Shown piece by piece: positions 30,188 to 38,654 of a DNA stretch of 64,000 bases. The notes beneath the pieces are model-generated. The model saw only the letters and a program-made list of their open reading frames with translations. It was not told where the DNA came from and did no database searches. The position numbers and the translations under genes were made by a program. The stretch covers positions 1 to 64,000 of the forward strand of contig NZ_QORW01000011.1 of the NCBI RefSeq assembly GCF_003574735.1, in the 5' to 3' direction. The stretch is from Dongia deserti. Lineage in GTDB: Bacteria; Pseudomonadota; Alphaproteobacteria; Dongiales; Dongiaceae. Within the stretch, counting starts at the first letter, position 1. The number at the start of each line of letters is the position of its first letter.

Positions 30188-30200
30188 CCGTGTCGGGGGG
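30188..30200. repeat. GC-rich intergenic repeat, copy 2 (inverted)
   Basis: CCGTGTCGGGGGG is the reverse complement of the word at 29151-29163 and is followed by AGGGG. It lies in the gap between the DUF1127 gene and the next secreted-protein gene. A related but distinct palindrome occurs at 38655-38678. Confidence 0.5.
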
Positions 30201-30362
30201 AGGGGATCGCGGCGAGGGAGATCACTGTGACCTTCGCCACAGCTTCGCCCCTCACCGCAATGTGTCTCTGCCCGGCGCACGCAACTGCAGCGCGGCGCGG
30301 CTGTTTGTCGTATAATCGTTGCTTCTGCGCCGTCGATTGAAACCATGTGAAGGGCGGCAAGC

Positions 30363-30968
30363 ATGATTGCACAACATCCCTATTCCTCCATCACGCTGCG
30401 CCTGCTCGCGGTCCTGGCGGTTGCGTTGGGCTTCGTCTTTGTGCTCGCCAGCAGCGCGGCGCAATCGGCGAGCGCCGATTCCAGCCAGTGGATCCGTTCG
30501 CAGCCCCATTGGTGGGACCACTCGAAGGCGTGGCACAAATCGTGGCACCACCGACGCCAGTTCCGCAGCAGCCGGCCCCGCATCATCATCGGCGGATCGG
30601 GCTTCTCCTTCTCCAGCCCGGGGGTCGTCATCCATCGGGGCTTCACCCATCCAGGCTTCGTCAGTCGAGGCTTCGTCAATCCCGGCTTCGTCAATCCGGG
30701 GTTTACCCATCCCGGCTTCGTGGTGCGCCAGCCCAGCTTCATCGTGCGGCAGCCGGGGTTCATTGTGGGTCGGCCCAGCTTCGCGACGCGGCACCCGAGC
30801 TTCATCTTCGAGCGGCATCCGCACGTCTTCAAACGCCATCATTCGCTGCACTTCGGCAAGCCGTGGTGGCACAAGAGATGGAAGCACACACATTGGCGGC
30901 ATGCGCCGACCGGAGGTGCGCCCATGGGGCTGGGCGGTGCGCGCATCATCGCGCCCGGCATGAACTAA
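30363..30968 (+). CDS. Secreted His/Arg/Gly-rich repeat protein
   Basis: This 201-aa protein has an N-terminal signal or anchor segment (LRLLAVLAVALGFVFVLASS, possible cleavage near residue 39). The central part, about 90-140, consists of short tandem units of the form GFV(N/S)(P/R) and G/SFIV-x-(Q/R)P, followed by a basic His/Trp-rich tail (HKRWKHTHWRH). The low-complexity, cationic composition suggests a periplasmic or surface protein, possibly metal- or polyanion-binding. No family recognised. Confidence 0.72.
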   Translation: MIAQHPYSSITLRLLAVLAVALGFVFVLASSAAQSASADSSQWIRSQPHWWDHSKAWHKSWHHRRQFRSSRPRIIIGGSGFSFSSPGVVIHRGFTHPGFVSRGFVNPGFVNPGFTHPGFVVRQPSFIVRQPGFIVGRPSFATRHPSFIFERHPHVFKRHHSLHFGKPWWHKRWKHTHWRHAPTGGAPMGLGGARIIAPGMN

Positions 30969-31055
30969 AGGCTGAGCGGCGGGCCGATTCGGCTCCGGAA
31001 CCAATCGCTGGCGGGCTTGTTCCAAGGGCCGATTAACCGTCTTGGGAGCTTGCGA

Positions 31056-31472
31056 ATGCCGAGTTTGTCCATCCCAATCGAGACCCTGGGCTACATCATC
31101 GAGCGGGCACGCGAGTTCGACGCGGAGGTGCCGCCGGTGCTGACCGATGACGGCAGCAACCCGATCGACGACGAGGCCGGCGACACCACCATCCTCGAGG
31201 ACCGCCTCGACAATCCGACCGCGGAGGAGCTTGCTGCCGCGCTCGATCAGCTCAACGAAGACCAGCGCGACGAGATCATCGCCCTGACGTGGGTCGGCCG
31301 CGGCGATTTCAGCAAGGATGATTGGCGGGAAGCGGTGGAGGCCGCCCACGACCGGCACAATGGCGATGAAACGCGCTATCTCCTGGGCACGCCGCTGTTG
31401 TCGGACCTGCTGGAAGAAGGCGCTGCCCAGCTTGGCTACAGCCGCGAGGATCTGGAGGAAGGGGAGCCGTAA
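31056..31472 (+). CDS. DUF3775 family protein
   Basis: This 138-aa acidic protein is of the alphaproteobacterial DUF3775 type: LGYIIERAREFDAEVPPVL near the start, AALDQLNEDQRDEIIALTWVGRGD in the middle and a C-terminal RYLLGTPLLSDLLEEG. ATG 31056 is favoured, with GGGAG about 9 nt upstream. Soluble, function unknown. It converges on the DsbA-family gene with a 1-bp gap. Confidence 0.85.
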   Translation: MPSLSIPIETLGYIIERAREFDAEVPPVLTDDGSNPIDDEAGDTTILEDRLDNPTAEELAAALDQLNEDQRDEIIALTWVGRGDFSKDDWREAVEAAHDRHNGDETRYLLGTPLLSDLLEEGAAQLGYSREDLEEGEP

Positions 31473-31473
31473 C

Positions 31474-32064
31474 CTAACGCATCAGGTGGTCGCACAGCAG
31501 GGGCAGCTTGTCCTGGCCCCAGAACAATTCGCCGTCGACGACAAAGGTCGGAACACCGAACGCGCCGGCAGCGAGCGCTGCGGCGACGTTCTGTTCGTGC
31601 CGCGCTTGGACCTTGCCCGACCGCAGCAGGGACCGGAACTCCCTGGCCGGCGCACCAGCCTGCAACGCTAATTCTACCAGCAGGTCTTCGTCGAACCGGC
31701 TTTGGCCCTTGTCGAAGCACAAGCTAAAGAGACTGCGAGCGACCCCTTCCGCCACGCCCAACAGCTCGGCCGCGACGCAAGCGAAAGCCAGCGCCTGCCA
31801 GTCGACGGCCACCCAATCTGGTTCACGATAGGGAACACCGTAGTGCTGCGCCCACCGTTGCGCGTCTTTCGCGCGATAGGCGGGGTCATATTGGCCGCGG
31901 CGTGCTGCCGCTGCGAACGGATTTGGCCCCGCTCTTTCGATCAGCACGCGGCTGTACAGCGGCCTCCACGCGAACGCGGCGCCTGTCTCATGCGCGATCA
32001 CGGAGACCTGTGTCGCGGCCAGATATGAATAGCGACTACCGAGACCGAAGAAGAAGAAGTCCAC
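31474..32064 (-). CDS. DsbA-family / 2-hydroxychromene-2-carboxylate isomerase-like protein
   Basis: This 196-aa thioredoxin-fold protein begins MDFFFFGLGSRYSYLAATQ, the start of kappa-class GST/HCCA isomerases. It has the cis-Pro segment GVPTFVVDGELFWGQDKLP. In place of a CXXC motif there is a Ser-containing GSRYSY, as in isomerase/GST members, so it is probably a glutathione-dependent enzyme rather than an oxidoreductase. Substrate unknown. It is followed 13 bp later by two ABC-2 permease genes on the same strand. Confidence 0.87.
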   Translation of the reverse strand: MDFFFFGLGSRYSYLAATQVSVIAHETGAAFAWRPLYSRVLIERAGPNPFAAAARRGQYDPAYRAKDAQRWAQHYGVPYREPDWVAVDWQALAFACVAAELLGVAEGVARSLFSLCFDKGQSRFDEDLLVELALQAGAPAREFRSLLRSGKVQARHEQNVAAALAAGAFGVPTFVVDGELFWGQDKLPLLCDHLMR

Positions 32065-32077
32065 CTGCGCGATGTCA

Positions 32078-32893
32078 TCAGCTCTTCAGCCGGTAGCCGG
32101 TCCGCAGCCAGTAATGGACCCAGGCGAACAGCCCGAGATTGATTGCGATCGCCACGGTGGCCGACAGGCGCAGGTCGGCCACCGCCTCGCCGATCGCGCC
32201 AAAGCGGAAGCCATCGATCAGATAAAAGATCGGATTGAAGGCGATCAGGGTCTGCGCCAGCTCCGGCATCGCGGTGACCGGCGCGAACACGCCGCTCAAG
32301 AAAGCGAGCGGCAGCAGCACAAAGGTGTGCAGCGCCGTGTACTGATCCCACTTCGCCGCCCAGATCCCGAGCAAGGTGCCGATCAGACCATGCATCATGC
32401 CGGTGGCCGCGGCAAAGAACAGCAGGGCGCCGGGATGCGCCACCTCAGCCGGTACGAACAGCAGCGTCATCAGCGCCACCGCGCTGCCCACCACCATTCC
32501 GGCGATGGTCGAGCTGAGTGCGAAGCAGGCGGCCTTTTCCGTCGGGGTCAAGGGCGCCATAAGCCAGTCCATGTGGGTGCGCTCGTGCTTGTCGAAAATG
32601 AGGTTGGCGCCGGAGACCTCGAAAGCACGCTCCGCGATCGAAAAGCAGACCAGGCCCGGCGCGATGAAGATGACGATGGCCTGCGGGTCTAGCTTGGTCA
32701 GCGAGGATGACGCGATCACGAACAGCAGCAGATAGAGCGCGTTGGAGATGACCGGCCCGAGGATCGTGTAATGCAGGTCGGAGAAGCCGTTCTTGAACTG
32801 CCGGCGCAATAGGCTCCAGCAGCCGATCCAGTTGACCGGTCCGAAGCGGCGCGCCCGCAAAGCCATCACCTGCGGAGCCGCCATGTCGCTCAT
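32078..32893 (-). CDS. ABC-2 type transporter permease (second of a tandem pair)
   Basis: This 271-aa membrane protein has about six transmembrane segments: NALYLLLFVIASSSL, IVIFIAPGLVCFSI, AGMVVGSAVALMTLLFV, an ALLFFAAATGMMHGLIGTLL region and a C-terminal helix. AFNPIFYLIDGFRFGAIG is the conserved motif of the ABC-2 (NodJ/YadH-like) family. ATG 32893 overlaps the stop of the preceding permease by 4 bp. The two proteins are paralogues sharing motifs such as PLTP, PL(T)FLSG and NP-FY(L/M)IDGFR. No ATPase gene lies beside them in this window. Confidence 0.9.
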   Translation of the reverse strand: MSDMAAPQVMALRARRFGPVNWIGCWSLLRRQFKNGFSDLHYTILGPVISNALYLLLFVIASSSLTKLDPQAIVIFIAPGLVCFSIAERAFEVSGANLIFDKHERTHMDWLMAPLTPTEKAACFALSSTIAGMVVGSAVALMTLLFVPAEVAHPGALLFFAAATGMMHGLIGTLLGIWAAKWDQYTALHTFVLLPLAFLSGVFAPVTAMPELAQTLIAFNPIFYLIDGFRFGAIGEAVADLRLSATVAIAINLGLFAWVHYWLRTGYRLKS

Positions 32894-33705
32894 GCTTTCA
32901 GATGAAAGCCGGTGGCGAACAGGCGGTGTGTCAGCCACAGAAGCACCGCATTGGCGCCCAGCAGCACGAGGATGCCGGCGGTCAGCGAGCCGTCCGCATG
33001 GCCGATGAAGCCGTAGCGGAACCCGTCGATCATGTAGAACAGCGGGTTCGCATGCGCAACGCCCTGCCAGAAGGGCGGCAAGCGCTCGGCGGAATAGAAG
33101 GTGCCGGAGAGGAAGGCCGCCGGGGTCACCACGAAATTGGTGATCGCGGCCATGTGGTCGAACTTCTCCGCCCAAACGCCCGCCAGCACCCCGACCAGCG
33201 ACATCAAGAGGCTCGCCATGACCGCATGGAACAGGATGAAGCCGGGATGCGCGACACTGACGGGCACGAACGGCACCATCGCCACCCAGGTCGCGATTCC
33301 CACCAAGATACCGCGGGTAAGCCCCCCACACGCCATGCCGATCGTGCGCTCCAGCGGCGTCAAGGGCGGCATCAGCAGATCGACGATGTTGCCCTGGATC
33401 TTGGAGATCAGGATCGACGATGAGGTGTTGGCGAATGCGTTCTGGGTGATCGCCATCATGATGAGGCCGGGCGCCAGGAACGCCCGATACGGCTCGCCCG
33501 CCACCTGATCCACCGCGTGCCCCAGCGCCAGCACGAACACCGCGAGGAACAGCAAGGTCGTCACCATCGGCGCCAGGATGGTCTGGGTCGCCACCGTCAT
33601 GAAGCGGCGCACCTCTTTCATGTAGAGCGTCCACAGCCCGACCCAGTTCATCGTGCGGTAGTGGCGCGGCGCCAAGCTTTGCTGGAGAAGTCGCGGTGTC
33701 GTCAT
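32890..33705 (-). CDS. ABC-2 type transporter permease (first of a tandem pair)
   Basis: This 271-aa membrane protein has an N-terminal cytoplasmic segment (LYMKEVRRFM), about six transmembrane helices (TLLFLAVFVLALGHAV, FLAPGLIMMAITQ, GILVGIATWVAMVPFV, LLMSLVGVLAGVWA and a C-terminal one) and the ABC-2 signature HANPLFYMIDGFRYGFIG. It is the upstream partner of the permease at 32078-32893, with coupled translation (ATGA). Both could form a heterodimeric exporter with an ATPase encoded elsewhere. It is divergent from recX. Confidence 0.9.
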   Translation of the reverse strand: MTTPRLLQQSLAPRHYRTMNWVGLWTLYMKEVRRFMTVATQTILAPMVTTLLFLAVFVLALGHAVDQVAGEPYRAFLAPGLIMMAITQNAFANTSSSILISKIQGNIVDLLMPPLTPLERTIGMACGGLTRGILVGIATWVAMVPFVPVSVAHPGFILFHAVMASLLMSLVGVLAGVWAEKFDHMAAITNFVVTPAAFLSGTFYSAERLPPFWQGVAHANPLFYMIDGFRYGFIGHADGSLTAGILVLLGANAVLLWLTHRLFATGFHLKA

Positions 33706-33788
33706 GGCGCGGGGACGATAGTCACCTCGCGTGCCATGTGCAAGTCACCCACCTTGGCATCGTGCACCATTTCTGGCACCATATGTTT

Positions 33789-34322
33789 ATGGGCCATCTG
33801 CGACCGCCGCGCCGTCTTACGCCCGCCGACTTGAAGGGCGCCGCTCTCGATTATCTCGATCGCTTCGCCGCCACCCGTGCGCGTCTGCGCCAGGTGATGC
33901 TGCGCAAGATCCGCAATTCGGTGCGCGCCCATGGCGATGATCCGGCGCCGCTCATCACTGCGCTGGACGATACCATCCAATGGCTGGAGGCCAGCGGTTT
34001 CCTGAGCGACCGCGCCTATGCCGAGGCCAGGGCGCGCACTCTTTCCGCCCGCGGTACGTCGCGCGCCCATATCATCGCGACGCTCACTTCGAAGGGCGTC
34101 GAGACGGCGACCGCCCGTGCCGCGGTCGATCGCCTTTCCGTGGAATTCGAGGAGCCGGAGCTGGAGGCGGCACGACGCTATGCACGACGTCGTCGCCTCG
34201 GCCCCTATCGCAGCGCGGACGAGGTGCGTGCCGAATGCCGGGACAAGGATCTGGCCGCCATGGCCCGCGCCGGCTTCGCCGGCCGCGTCGCACGCCAGGT
34301 CATAGATGCGGAAGAGGCTTAG
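33789..34322 (+). CDS. recX: Regulatory protein RecX
   Basis: This 177-aa protein modulates RecA filaments during recombination and SOS repair. It has the RecX helical repeats: ALDYLDRFAATRARLRQVML, GFLSDRAYAEARARTLSARG, a GTSRAHIIATLTSKGV repeat and a C-terminal KDLAAMARAGFAGRVARQVI. ATG 33789 (MGHLRPPRRLTP) is chosen; upstream in-frame codons overlap the divergent promoter. recA is not in the window. Confidence 0.88.
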   Translation: MGHLRPPRRLTPADLKGAALDYLDRFAATRARLRQVMLRKIRNSVRAHGDDPAPLITALDDTIQWLEASGFLSDRAYAEARARTLSARGTSRAHIIATLTSKGVETATARAAVDRLSVEFEEPELEAARRYARRRRLGPYRSADEVRAECRDKDLAAMARAGFAGRVARQVIDAEEA

Positions 34323-34351
34323 AGAATCCTCCGCGGACCATACAAACAAAC

Positions 34352-35134
34352 CTAGTCACGCTTCCGTCCCATTACCGCAAACAGGCAATGCGGCACGCGC
34401 AACGGGTCCTGCGGGAAATCGCGCGCTAGCATCGCGCCGAGCTCGGCATCGAAGGCGCGCACCTCATCGGGAGACAGAGATCCGGAGACGCCGGCAGACG
34501 CACGCATGCGACCGCGCCAGCCTTCGTGGCTATAGGGAATGTCGAAGTCGACAGAGAAACTTTCGATCGGCTGGAAGCCAGCCGTGCGGAGGTCGCGAAC
34601 GAAGCTCGGTTTCATCCCGTCGAGGCCGCCATAGGGCCATGCGGGATTGTAGCGTTGGATGATGGCCTCGCTGCGCGCAACGACGTTGGCGCCGATCGGC
34701 AGCCAATCCTGCGAGCATACTACCAACCAGCCGCCGGGCCTCAGTAAACGCGTTGCTTCCGCACTCGCCTTCGGCCGGTCGAACCAATGCCAGGCGCAAG
34801 CAGCCGTCACGAGATCGAATACTCCAGTCGGCAGCCCGGTCTCCTCGGCCTTCCCGACGATGTAGTCGATCGTGAGCCCCTGTGCCGCATCCAGTGTCTT
34901 GGCCGCCGCCATCATATCCGCCGACACGTCGAGCCCGGCGACGCCGAGCCCGCGTTGCGCCAGGCCCCGCGCCAGATAGCCGGTGCCGGTGGCGAGATCC
35001 AGCGCCTGCATGCCCGGCCGCGCCAGGCCGCGCCGCATCAGCCGCTCGAAGAACCAGTCGGGGTAGCTGGCGCGATGGCGCGCATAGTCCTCTGCGGTCT
35101 TGCCGAAATCGGCAGTGAACTTCTCCCGTTTCAT
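34352..35134 (-). CDS. Class I SAM-dependent methyltransferase
   Basis: This 260-aa methyltransferase has the SAM-binding motif I ALDLATGTGYLARGLAQRGL (about 44-63) and the acidic post-I VAGLDVSADMM. Motif IV is FDLVTAACAWHWFDRP and the post-motif RLLRPGGWLVV. ATG 35134 (MKREKFTADFGKTAEDY) is the natural start. It resembles yeast Crg1/trans-aconitate-type or UbiE-like enzymes; the substrate cannot be assigned. It is divergent from the UbiH-type gene by 51 bp. Confidence 0.87.
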   Translation of the reverse strand: MKREKFTADFGKTAEDYARHRASYPDWFFERLMRRGLARPGMQALDLATGTGYLARGLAQRGLGVAGLDVSADMMAAAKTLDAAQGLTIDYIVGKAEETGLPTGVFDLVTAACAWHWFDRPKASAEATRLLRPGGWLVVCSQDWLPIGANVVARSEAIIQRYNPAWPYGGLDGMKPSFVRDLRTAGFQPIESFSVDFDIPYSHEGWRGRMRASAGVSGSLSPDEVRAFDAELGAMLARDFPQDPLRVPHCLFAVMGRKRD

Positions 35135-35185
35135 GTGCCCTTGTAACCGCTGGACAATCGCGCGCCAAGCCGCCACCTTGGACGC

Positions 35186-36601
35186 ATGATACGCGGGGGC
35201 GTCACGGGCGAGAACGAAGCGGAGTTGATCGTGGTGGGCGGCGGGCTGGTCGGCCTGACGCTGGCGATCGCGTGCGCCGACGGCGGCATCCGCACCATCG
35301 TGGTGGAGGCCGAGTCGGCAGACGCGCTCAGCAGCAAGGCCTATGACGGTCGCTCCTCCGCCATCGCTCATGGCTCGCAGCAGGTGTTGCACGCGATCGG
35401 CGCCTGGGATCGCCTGGCATCCGACGCGCAGCCCATTCTCGATATTCGAGTGACCGACGGCGGCTGGCATGTGAAGGGCGAAAGCCACGGCTATGTGCAC
35501 TACAGCCACTTGGACCTGCTCGATCGGAAGCCAGATGTCAGAGATCAGATGTCAGATGTCAGCGGCCTGCAGTGCGAGCCTGAGGCACTGGCTCGATCCG
35601 ACACGTCGCGCCCTGGCGCCCCTGCTTCCACTCTGACATCTGACAGCCGACATCTGACATCTGCCCCGTTCGGCTACATCATCGAGAATCGCCTGACCCG
35701 CATCGCGCTGCTGGAGCGGGCGAAGGAATGCGCCAACCTCACGCACCTCGCACCCTATGTCGTCACGGCGCTCGATATTGCGAGCGATGCGGCGCGTGTC
35801 ACCTTGGGTGACGGGCGCGTGCTGACCGCCCAATTGATCGTCGCTGCCGACGGCAAGCAATCGGCGCTGCGCCGGATGGCCGGCGTTGCCTCGCGCCAGT
35901 TCGGCTACAACCAGACCGCCATTGTCTGCACGGTCATGCACGAGAAGCCGCATCACGGCGTCGCGCACGAGCATTTCTTGCCCGCCGGCCCGTTCGCCAT
36001 GCTGCCAATGACGGATGAAATTCTGCCGGACGGCAGCCGCCGCCACCGATCCTCGATCGTGTGGTCGGAGGATCCACGCCTGGTGCCGATGCTGCTGAAG
36101 CTGGATGACGACGCCTTCGGCAAGGAGATCGAACGGCGCTTCGGACTGAGCCTGGGCCAGGTGCGGCCGCTCGGGCCGCGCTTCTCCTATCCGCTCACCA
36201 TGACCCTGGCCGACAGCTATGTGCGCGACCGGTTCGCCTTGACCGGCGACGCGGCGCACGGCATTCATCCGATCGCGGGACAGGGCTTTAATCTCGGCGT
36301 GCGCGATGTGGCGGCCTTGGCCGAGGTGCTGGTGGACGCTTCGCGCGGCGGGTTCGATCTTGGCTCCATGGAGGTGCTGGAGCGCTATGCGCGCTGGCGG
36401 CGATTCGACAATCTCTTGCTCTCCACCTTCATGGACGGGCTGACACGGCTGTTCTCCAACGATTTCGCGCCGCTGCGGTTCGCCCGCGACCTCGGCTTCA
36501 CCATCTTCAATCGCACTATGCCGCTGAAGCGCCTGGCCATGCGCCATGCCATGGGTATCGTCGGCAAGCTGCCGCGCCTGGTGCAAGGGCGGCCGCTCTG
36601 A
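35186..36601 (+). CDS. UbiH/UbiF/Coq6-type FAD-dependent monooxygenase with in-frame palindromic insert
   Basis: This is a flavin monooxygenase of the ubiquinone-hydroxylase family, 471 aa. It has the FAD-binding GGGLVGLTLAIA (about 18-29), the family DGRSSAIAHGS, the internal VAADGKQSALRR, and the second FAD motif FALTGDAAHGIHPIAGQGFN (about 350-369). Residues about 116-160 are extra relative to the family. Their DNA is a palindromic repeat element (separate entry) that keeps the frame and places a Ser/Asp/Arg-rich loop just before the conserved PFGYIIENRLTRIALL. It probably hydroxylates the ubiquinone ring. The next gene starts 2 bp after its stop. Confidence 0.9.
   Translation: MIRGGVTGENEAELIVVGGGLVGLTLAIACADGGIRTIVVEAESADALSSKAYDGRSSAIAHGSQQVLHAIGAWDRLASDAQPILDIRVTDGGWHVKGESHGYVHYSHLDLLDRKPDVRDQMSDVSGLQCEPEALARSDTSRPGAPASTLTSDSRHLTSAPFGYIIENRLTRIALLERAKECANLTHLAPYVVTALDIASDAARVTLGDGRVLTAQLIVAADGKQSALRRMAGVASRQFGYNQTAIVCTVMHEKPHHGVAHEHFLPAGPFAMLPMTDEILPDGSRRHRSSIVWSEDPRLVPMLLKLDDDAFGKEIERRFGLSLGQVRPLGPRFSYPLTMTLADSYVRDRFALTGDAAHGIHPIAGQGFNLGVRDVAALAEVLVDASRGGFDLGSMEVLERYARWRRFDNLLLSTFMDGLTRLFSNDFAPLRFARDLGFTIFNRTMPLKRLAMRHAMGIVGKLPRLVQGRPL
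35532..35663. repeat. Palindromic element inserted in frame within the UbiH-type gene
   Basis: The left arm (35532-35562) consists of CAGATGT-type 7-mers in tandem. The right arm (35633-35663) is its reverse complement with 27 of 31 positions matching. A 70-bp loop separates them, so a long hairpin can form. The total of 132 bp is a multiple of three with no stops, so translation passes through. Both arms lie at the protein level as PDVRDQMSDVS and LTSDSRHLTSA. The architecture recalls Rickettsia palindromic elements. Confidence 0.75.
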
Positions 36602-36603
36602 CC

Positions 36604-38265
36604 TTGCGCGTGGCAGTGCTGGGGGGCTATGGCGCCTTCGGCAGCCGCATTTGCTGCCTGCTCGCGCGCATCGACAAGATCGAGCTGCTGGTCGTCGGGC
36701 GTGATGCGCGGCAGGCGGAAGCCTTGGCAAGAGAACTGAAGACGGAGCATGCGGCGCTCGACGTGGGGAAGCCCGGCGATCTCGCCGCATTGATGGCGCG
36801 CCGTCCGAAGGTCGTGATCAATACCGTCGGGCCGTTCCAAACCGCAGACTACCGCGTGGCGCAGGCCTGCATCGAAGGCGGCGCGCATTATATCGATCTG
36901 GCAGATTCGCATGCGTTCGTCGCCGGCATTGCGCAACTGGATGAAGCCGCCCGGGCCAAGGGCATTACCATCATTTCCGGTGCCAGCACTGTGCCGGCTT
37001 TGTCCGGCGCCGTGGTGGCTGAGTCCGGCCTCACGCCCACCGCCGTTCGCATCGGCATCAGCCCTGGCAACAAGGCACCCCACGGCCCCGCTTTGGTGGA
37101 TGCGATCCTGAGCCAGGCAGGCAAGCCCCTGCCCGTCTTGCACGCGGGCCGGTCAACGAAGGTGCCAGGCTGGGGCGAGATGCATCGGCGGCGTATTCGC
37201 ACCGACCGCGACCACGGCCTTGGCAAACGGTGGCTGTCCGCTTGCGATGCGCCCGATCTGGTATTGCTGCCGCAAGTCTATCCGTCGCTCCGGAGCGTGG
37301 AGTTCTACGCAGGGCTGGAGCTGTCCGTGCTTCATGTCGGATTGTGGATCCTGTCGCTGCCTGTGCGCGCCGGATGGCTGAAGAGCCTGCTGCCGCTGCG
37401 CAAGCCGCTGCGTTGGATCGCCGACCGCCTGAAGGTGCTCGGCAGCGATCGCGGCGGCATGCTGGTCGATGTGGAGGGGACGGACAGCGAGGGGCAGCCC
37501 AAGGCCTATCGTTGGCGTTTGATCGCGGAAAGGGGACAGGGGCCGTTCATTCCCGCGTCGCCCGCCACTGCGCTGGTCGCCCGATTGGCACGTAGCGAGA
37601 CTCCGCGCCCGGGTGCCTATCCGTGTCTCGGGGTCCTCAGTGTCGACGAGATCCTGGCCGTCGTTGCGCATCTGCCGATCTTCACCTTGAGCCGCATCAA
37701 GGATCGCAGTGACCTCTTTGCCTTGGCGCTGCACCAGGAGTTCCGTCGGCTGCCGCAGCCGATCCGCATCATGCACAGCCGCAGGGAATGTGCGTCGGCG
37801 CGCGGACGTTGCGATGTCGATCACAGCGCGAACCCGCTCGCGCTGCTGGTCCGCGCCTTGTTCCGCATGCCCCGCAAGGGGCGCGACCTGCCGCTCACCG
37901 TCCGGTTCATTACCCGCGGCGGCTCCGAGGTCTGGGAACGGGATTTTAATGGGCGCATCATGCGCTCGTATCTCAGCCGCGCATACATACCGGGGGAGAT
38001 CACCGAGCGGTTCGGCCTGTTTCGTTTCACCATCCGCTTGCGCTGGGACGGCACGCGATTGCACTACCAGATCGTCAAGGGAAAGCTCATCGGCATCCGG
38101 TTGCCGCGCGCGCTGCTCCCGCGCACCACGGCTTTCGAGCACGTGGAGGATGGTGTGTTCCGTTTCGACGTGCGCCTCAGCCTGCCCGTGATCGGGCTGC
38201 TGGCCCATTATCGGGGCTGGCTGAAGCCCGATGAGATCAGTGGCGCCGCGGCGGCTCTCGGCTGA
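36604..38265 (+). CDS. Saccharopine-dehydrogenase-like protein with DUF4166 domain
   Basis: This 553-aa protein starts at TTG 36604, two bases after the monooxygenase stop. Residues about 1-150 form an NAD(P)-binding Rossmann domain (VAVLGGYGAFGSR, VVINTVGPFQ, AHYIDLADSHAFV). The C-terminal roughly 190 residues match DUF4166 (RGGSEVWERDFNGRIMRSYL, ERFGLFRFTIRLRWDG). Middle segment residues 235-260 are hydrophobic (LSVLHVGLWILSLPV), suggesting membrane association. Function unknown. Its last 29 bp overlap the converging DUF971 gene. Confidence 0.85.
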   Translation: MRVAVLGGYGAFGSRICCLLARIDKIELLVVGRDARQAEALARELKTEHAALDVGKPGDLAALMARRPKVVINTVGPFQTADYRVAQACIEGGAHYIDLADSHAFVAGIAQLDEAARAKGITIISGASTVPALSGAVVAESGLTPTAVRIGISPGNKAPHGPALVDAILSQAGKPLPVLHAGRSTKVPGWGEMHRRRIRTDRDHGLGKRWLSACDAPDLVLLPQVYPSLRSVEFYAGLELSVLHVGLWILSLPVRAGWLKSLLPLRKPLRWIADRLKVLGSDRGGMLVDVEGTDSEGQPKAYRWRLIAERGQGPFIPASPATALVARLARSETPRPGAYPCLGVLSVDEILAVVAHLPIFTLSRIKDRSDLFALALHQEFRRLPQPIRIMHSRRECASARGRCDVDHSANPLALLVRALFRMPRKGRDLPLTVRFITRGGSEVWERDFNGRIMRSYLSRAYIPGEITERFGLFRFTIRLRWDGTRLHYQIVKGKLIGIRLPRALLPRTTAFEHVEDGVFRFDVRLSLPVIGLLAHYRGWLKPDEISGAAAALG

Positions 38266-38644
38266 GACCCTTCTCCGCCAGCGCCATCAGATACTCCGCC
38301 CAGATCTTTTCCTGATTGCGTCCGAGCTCGTAGAGATAGCGCCACGAATAGATGCCGGTGTCGTGCAGGTCATCGAATTTGATGCGGACGGCATAGTTGC
38401 CGACCGGCTCGAGCTCGAGGATGCCGACGTGGCGCCGGCCAGGGACGATGGTCTTCTGCCCCGGTCCATGCCCCATCACTTCCGCCGACGGGCTCTCCAC
38501 CCGCAGCAGCTCCGCCGGATAGCGGAACTTCGAGCCATCATCGAAATCGACCTCCAGCACCTTCTCCGCTTTCTTGAGCCGGATCTCCACCGGCCAGTGC
38601 GGTGTGCTGACGTCTTCGTGTTTGTCGTTGGTCAAGTCTCTCAC
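38237..38644 (-). CDS. DUF971 (gamma-butyrobetaine-hydroxylase N-terminal-like) protein
   Basis: This 135-aa stand-alone DUF971 protein contains EIRLKKAEKVLEVDFDDGSKF, then PAELLRVESPSAEVMGHGPG and the typical VGNYAVRIKFDDLHDTGIYSWRYLYELG. In other bacteria such proteins are found with iron-sulfur and Mrp/ApbC-type genes, but their precise role is not established. Here it is last in a minus-strand core cluster (CnoX, Lon-N, Trm112-like, DUF971). It overlaps the 3' end of the converging gene by 29 bp. Confidence 0.88.
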   Translation of the reverse strand: MRDLTNDKHEDVSTPHWPVEIRLKKAEKVLEVDFDDGSKFRYPAELLRVESPSAEVMGHGPGQKTIVPGRRHVGILELEPVGNYAVRIKFDDLHDTGIYSWRYLYELGRNQEKIWAEYLMALAEKGLSREPPRRH

Positions 38645-38654
38645 CAGCAGATAT

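Noticed and set aside
30640-30780. Tandem repeat in the secreted-protein gene considered as CRISPR or minisatellite
   Set aside because: Repeats are in frame, short and diverged, and are explained by a repetitive protein.
35552-36790. 412-codon minus-strand frame opposite the monooxygenase
   Set aside because: Shadow frame, low-complexity Arg-rich translation, no start signal.
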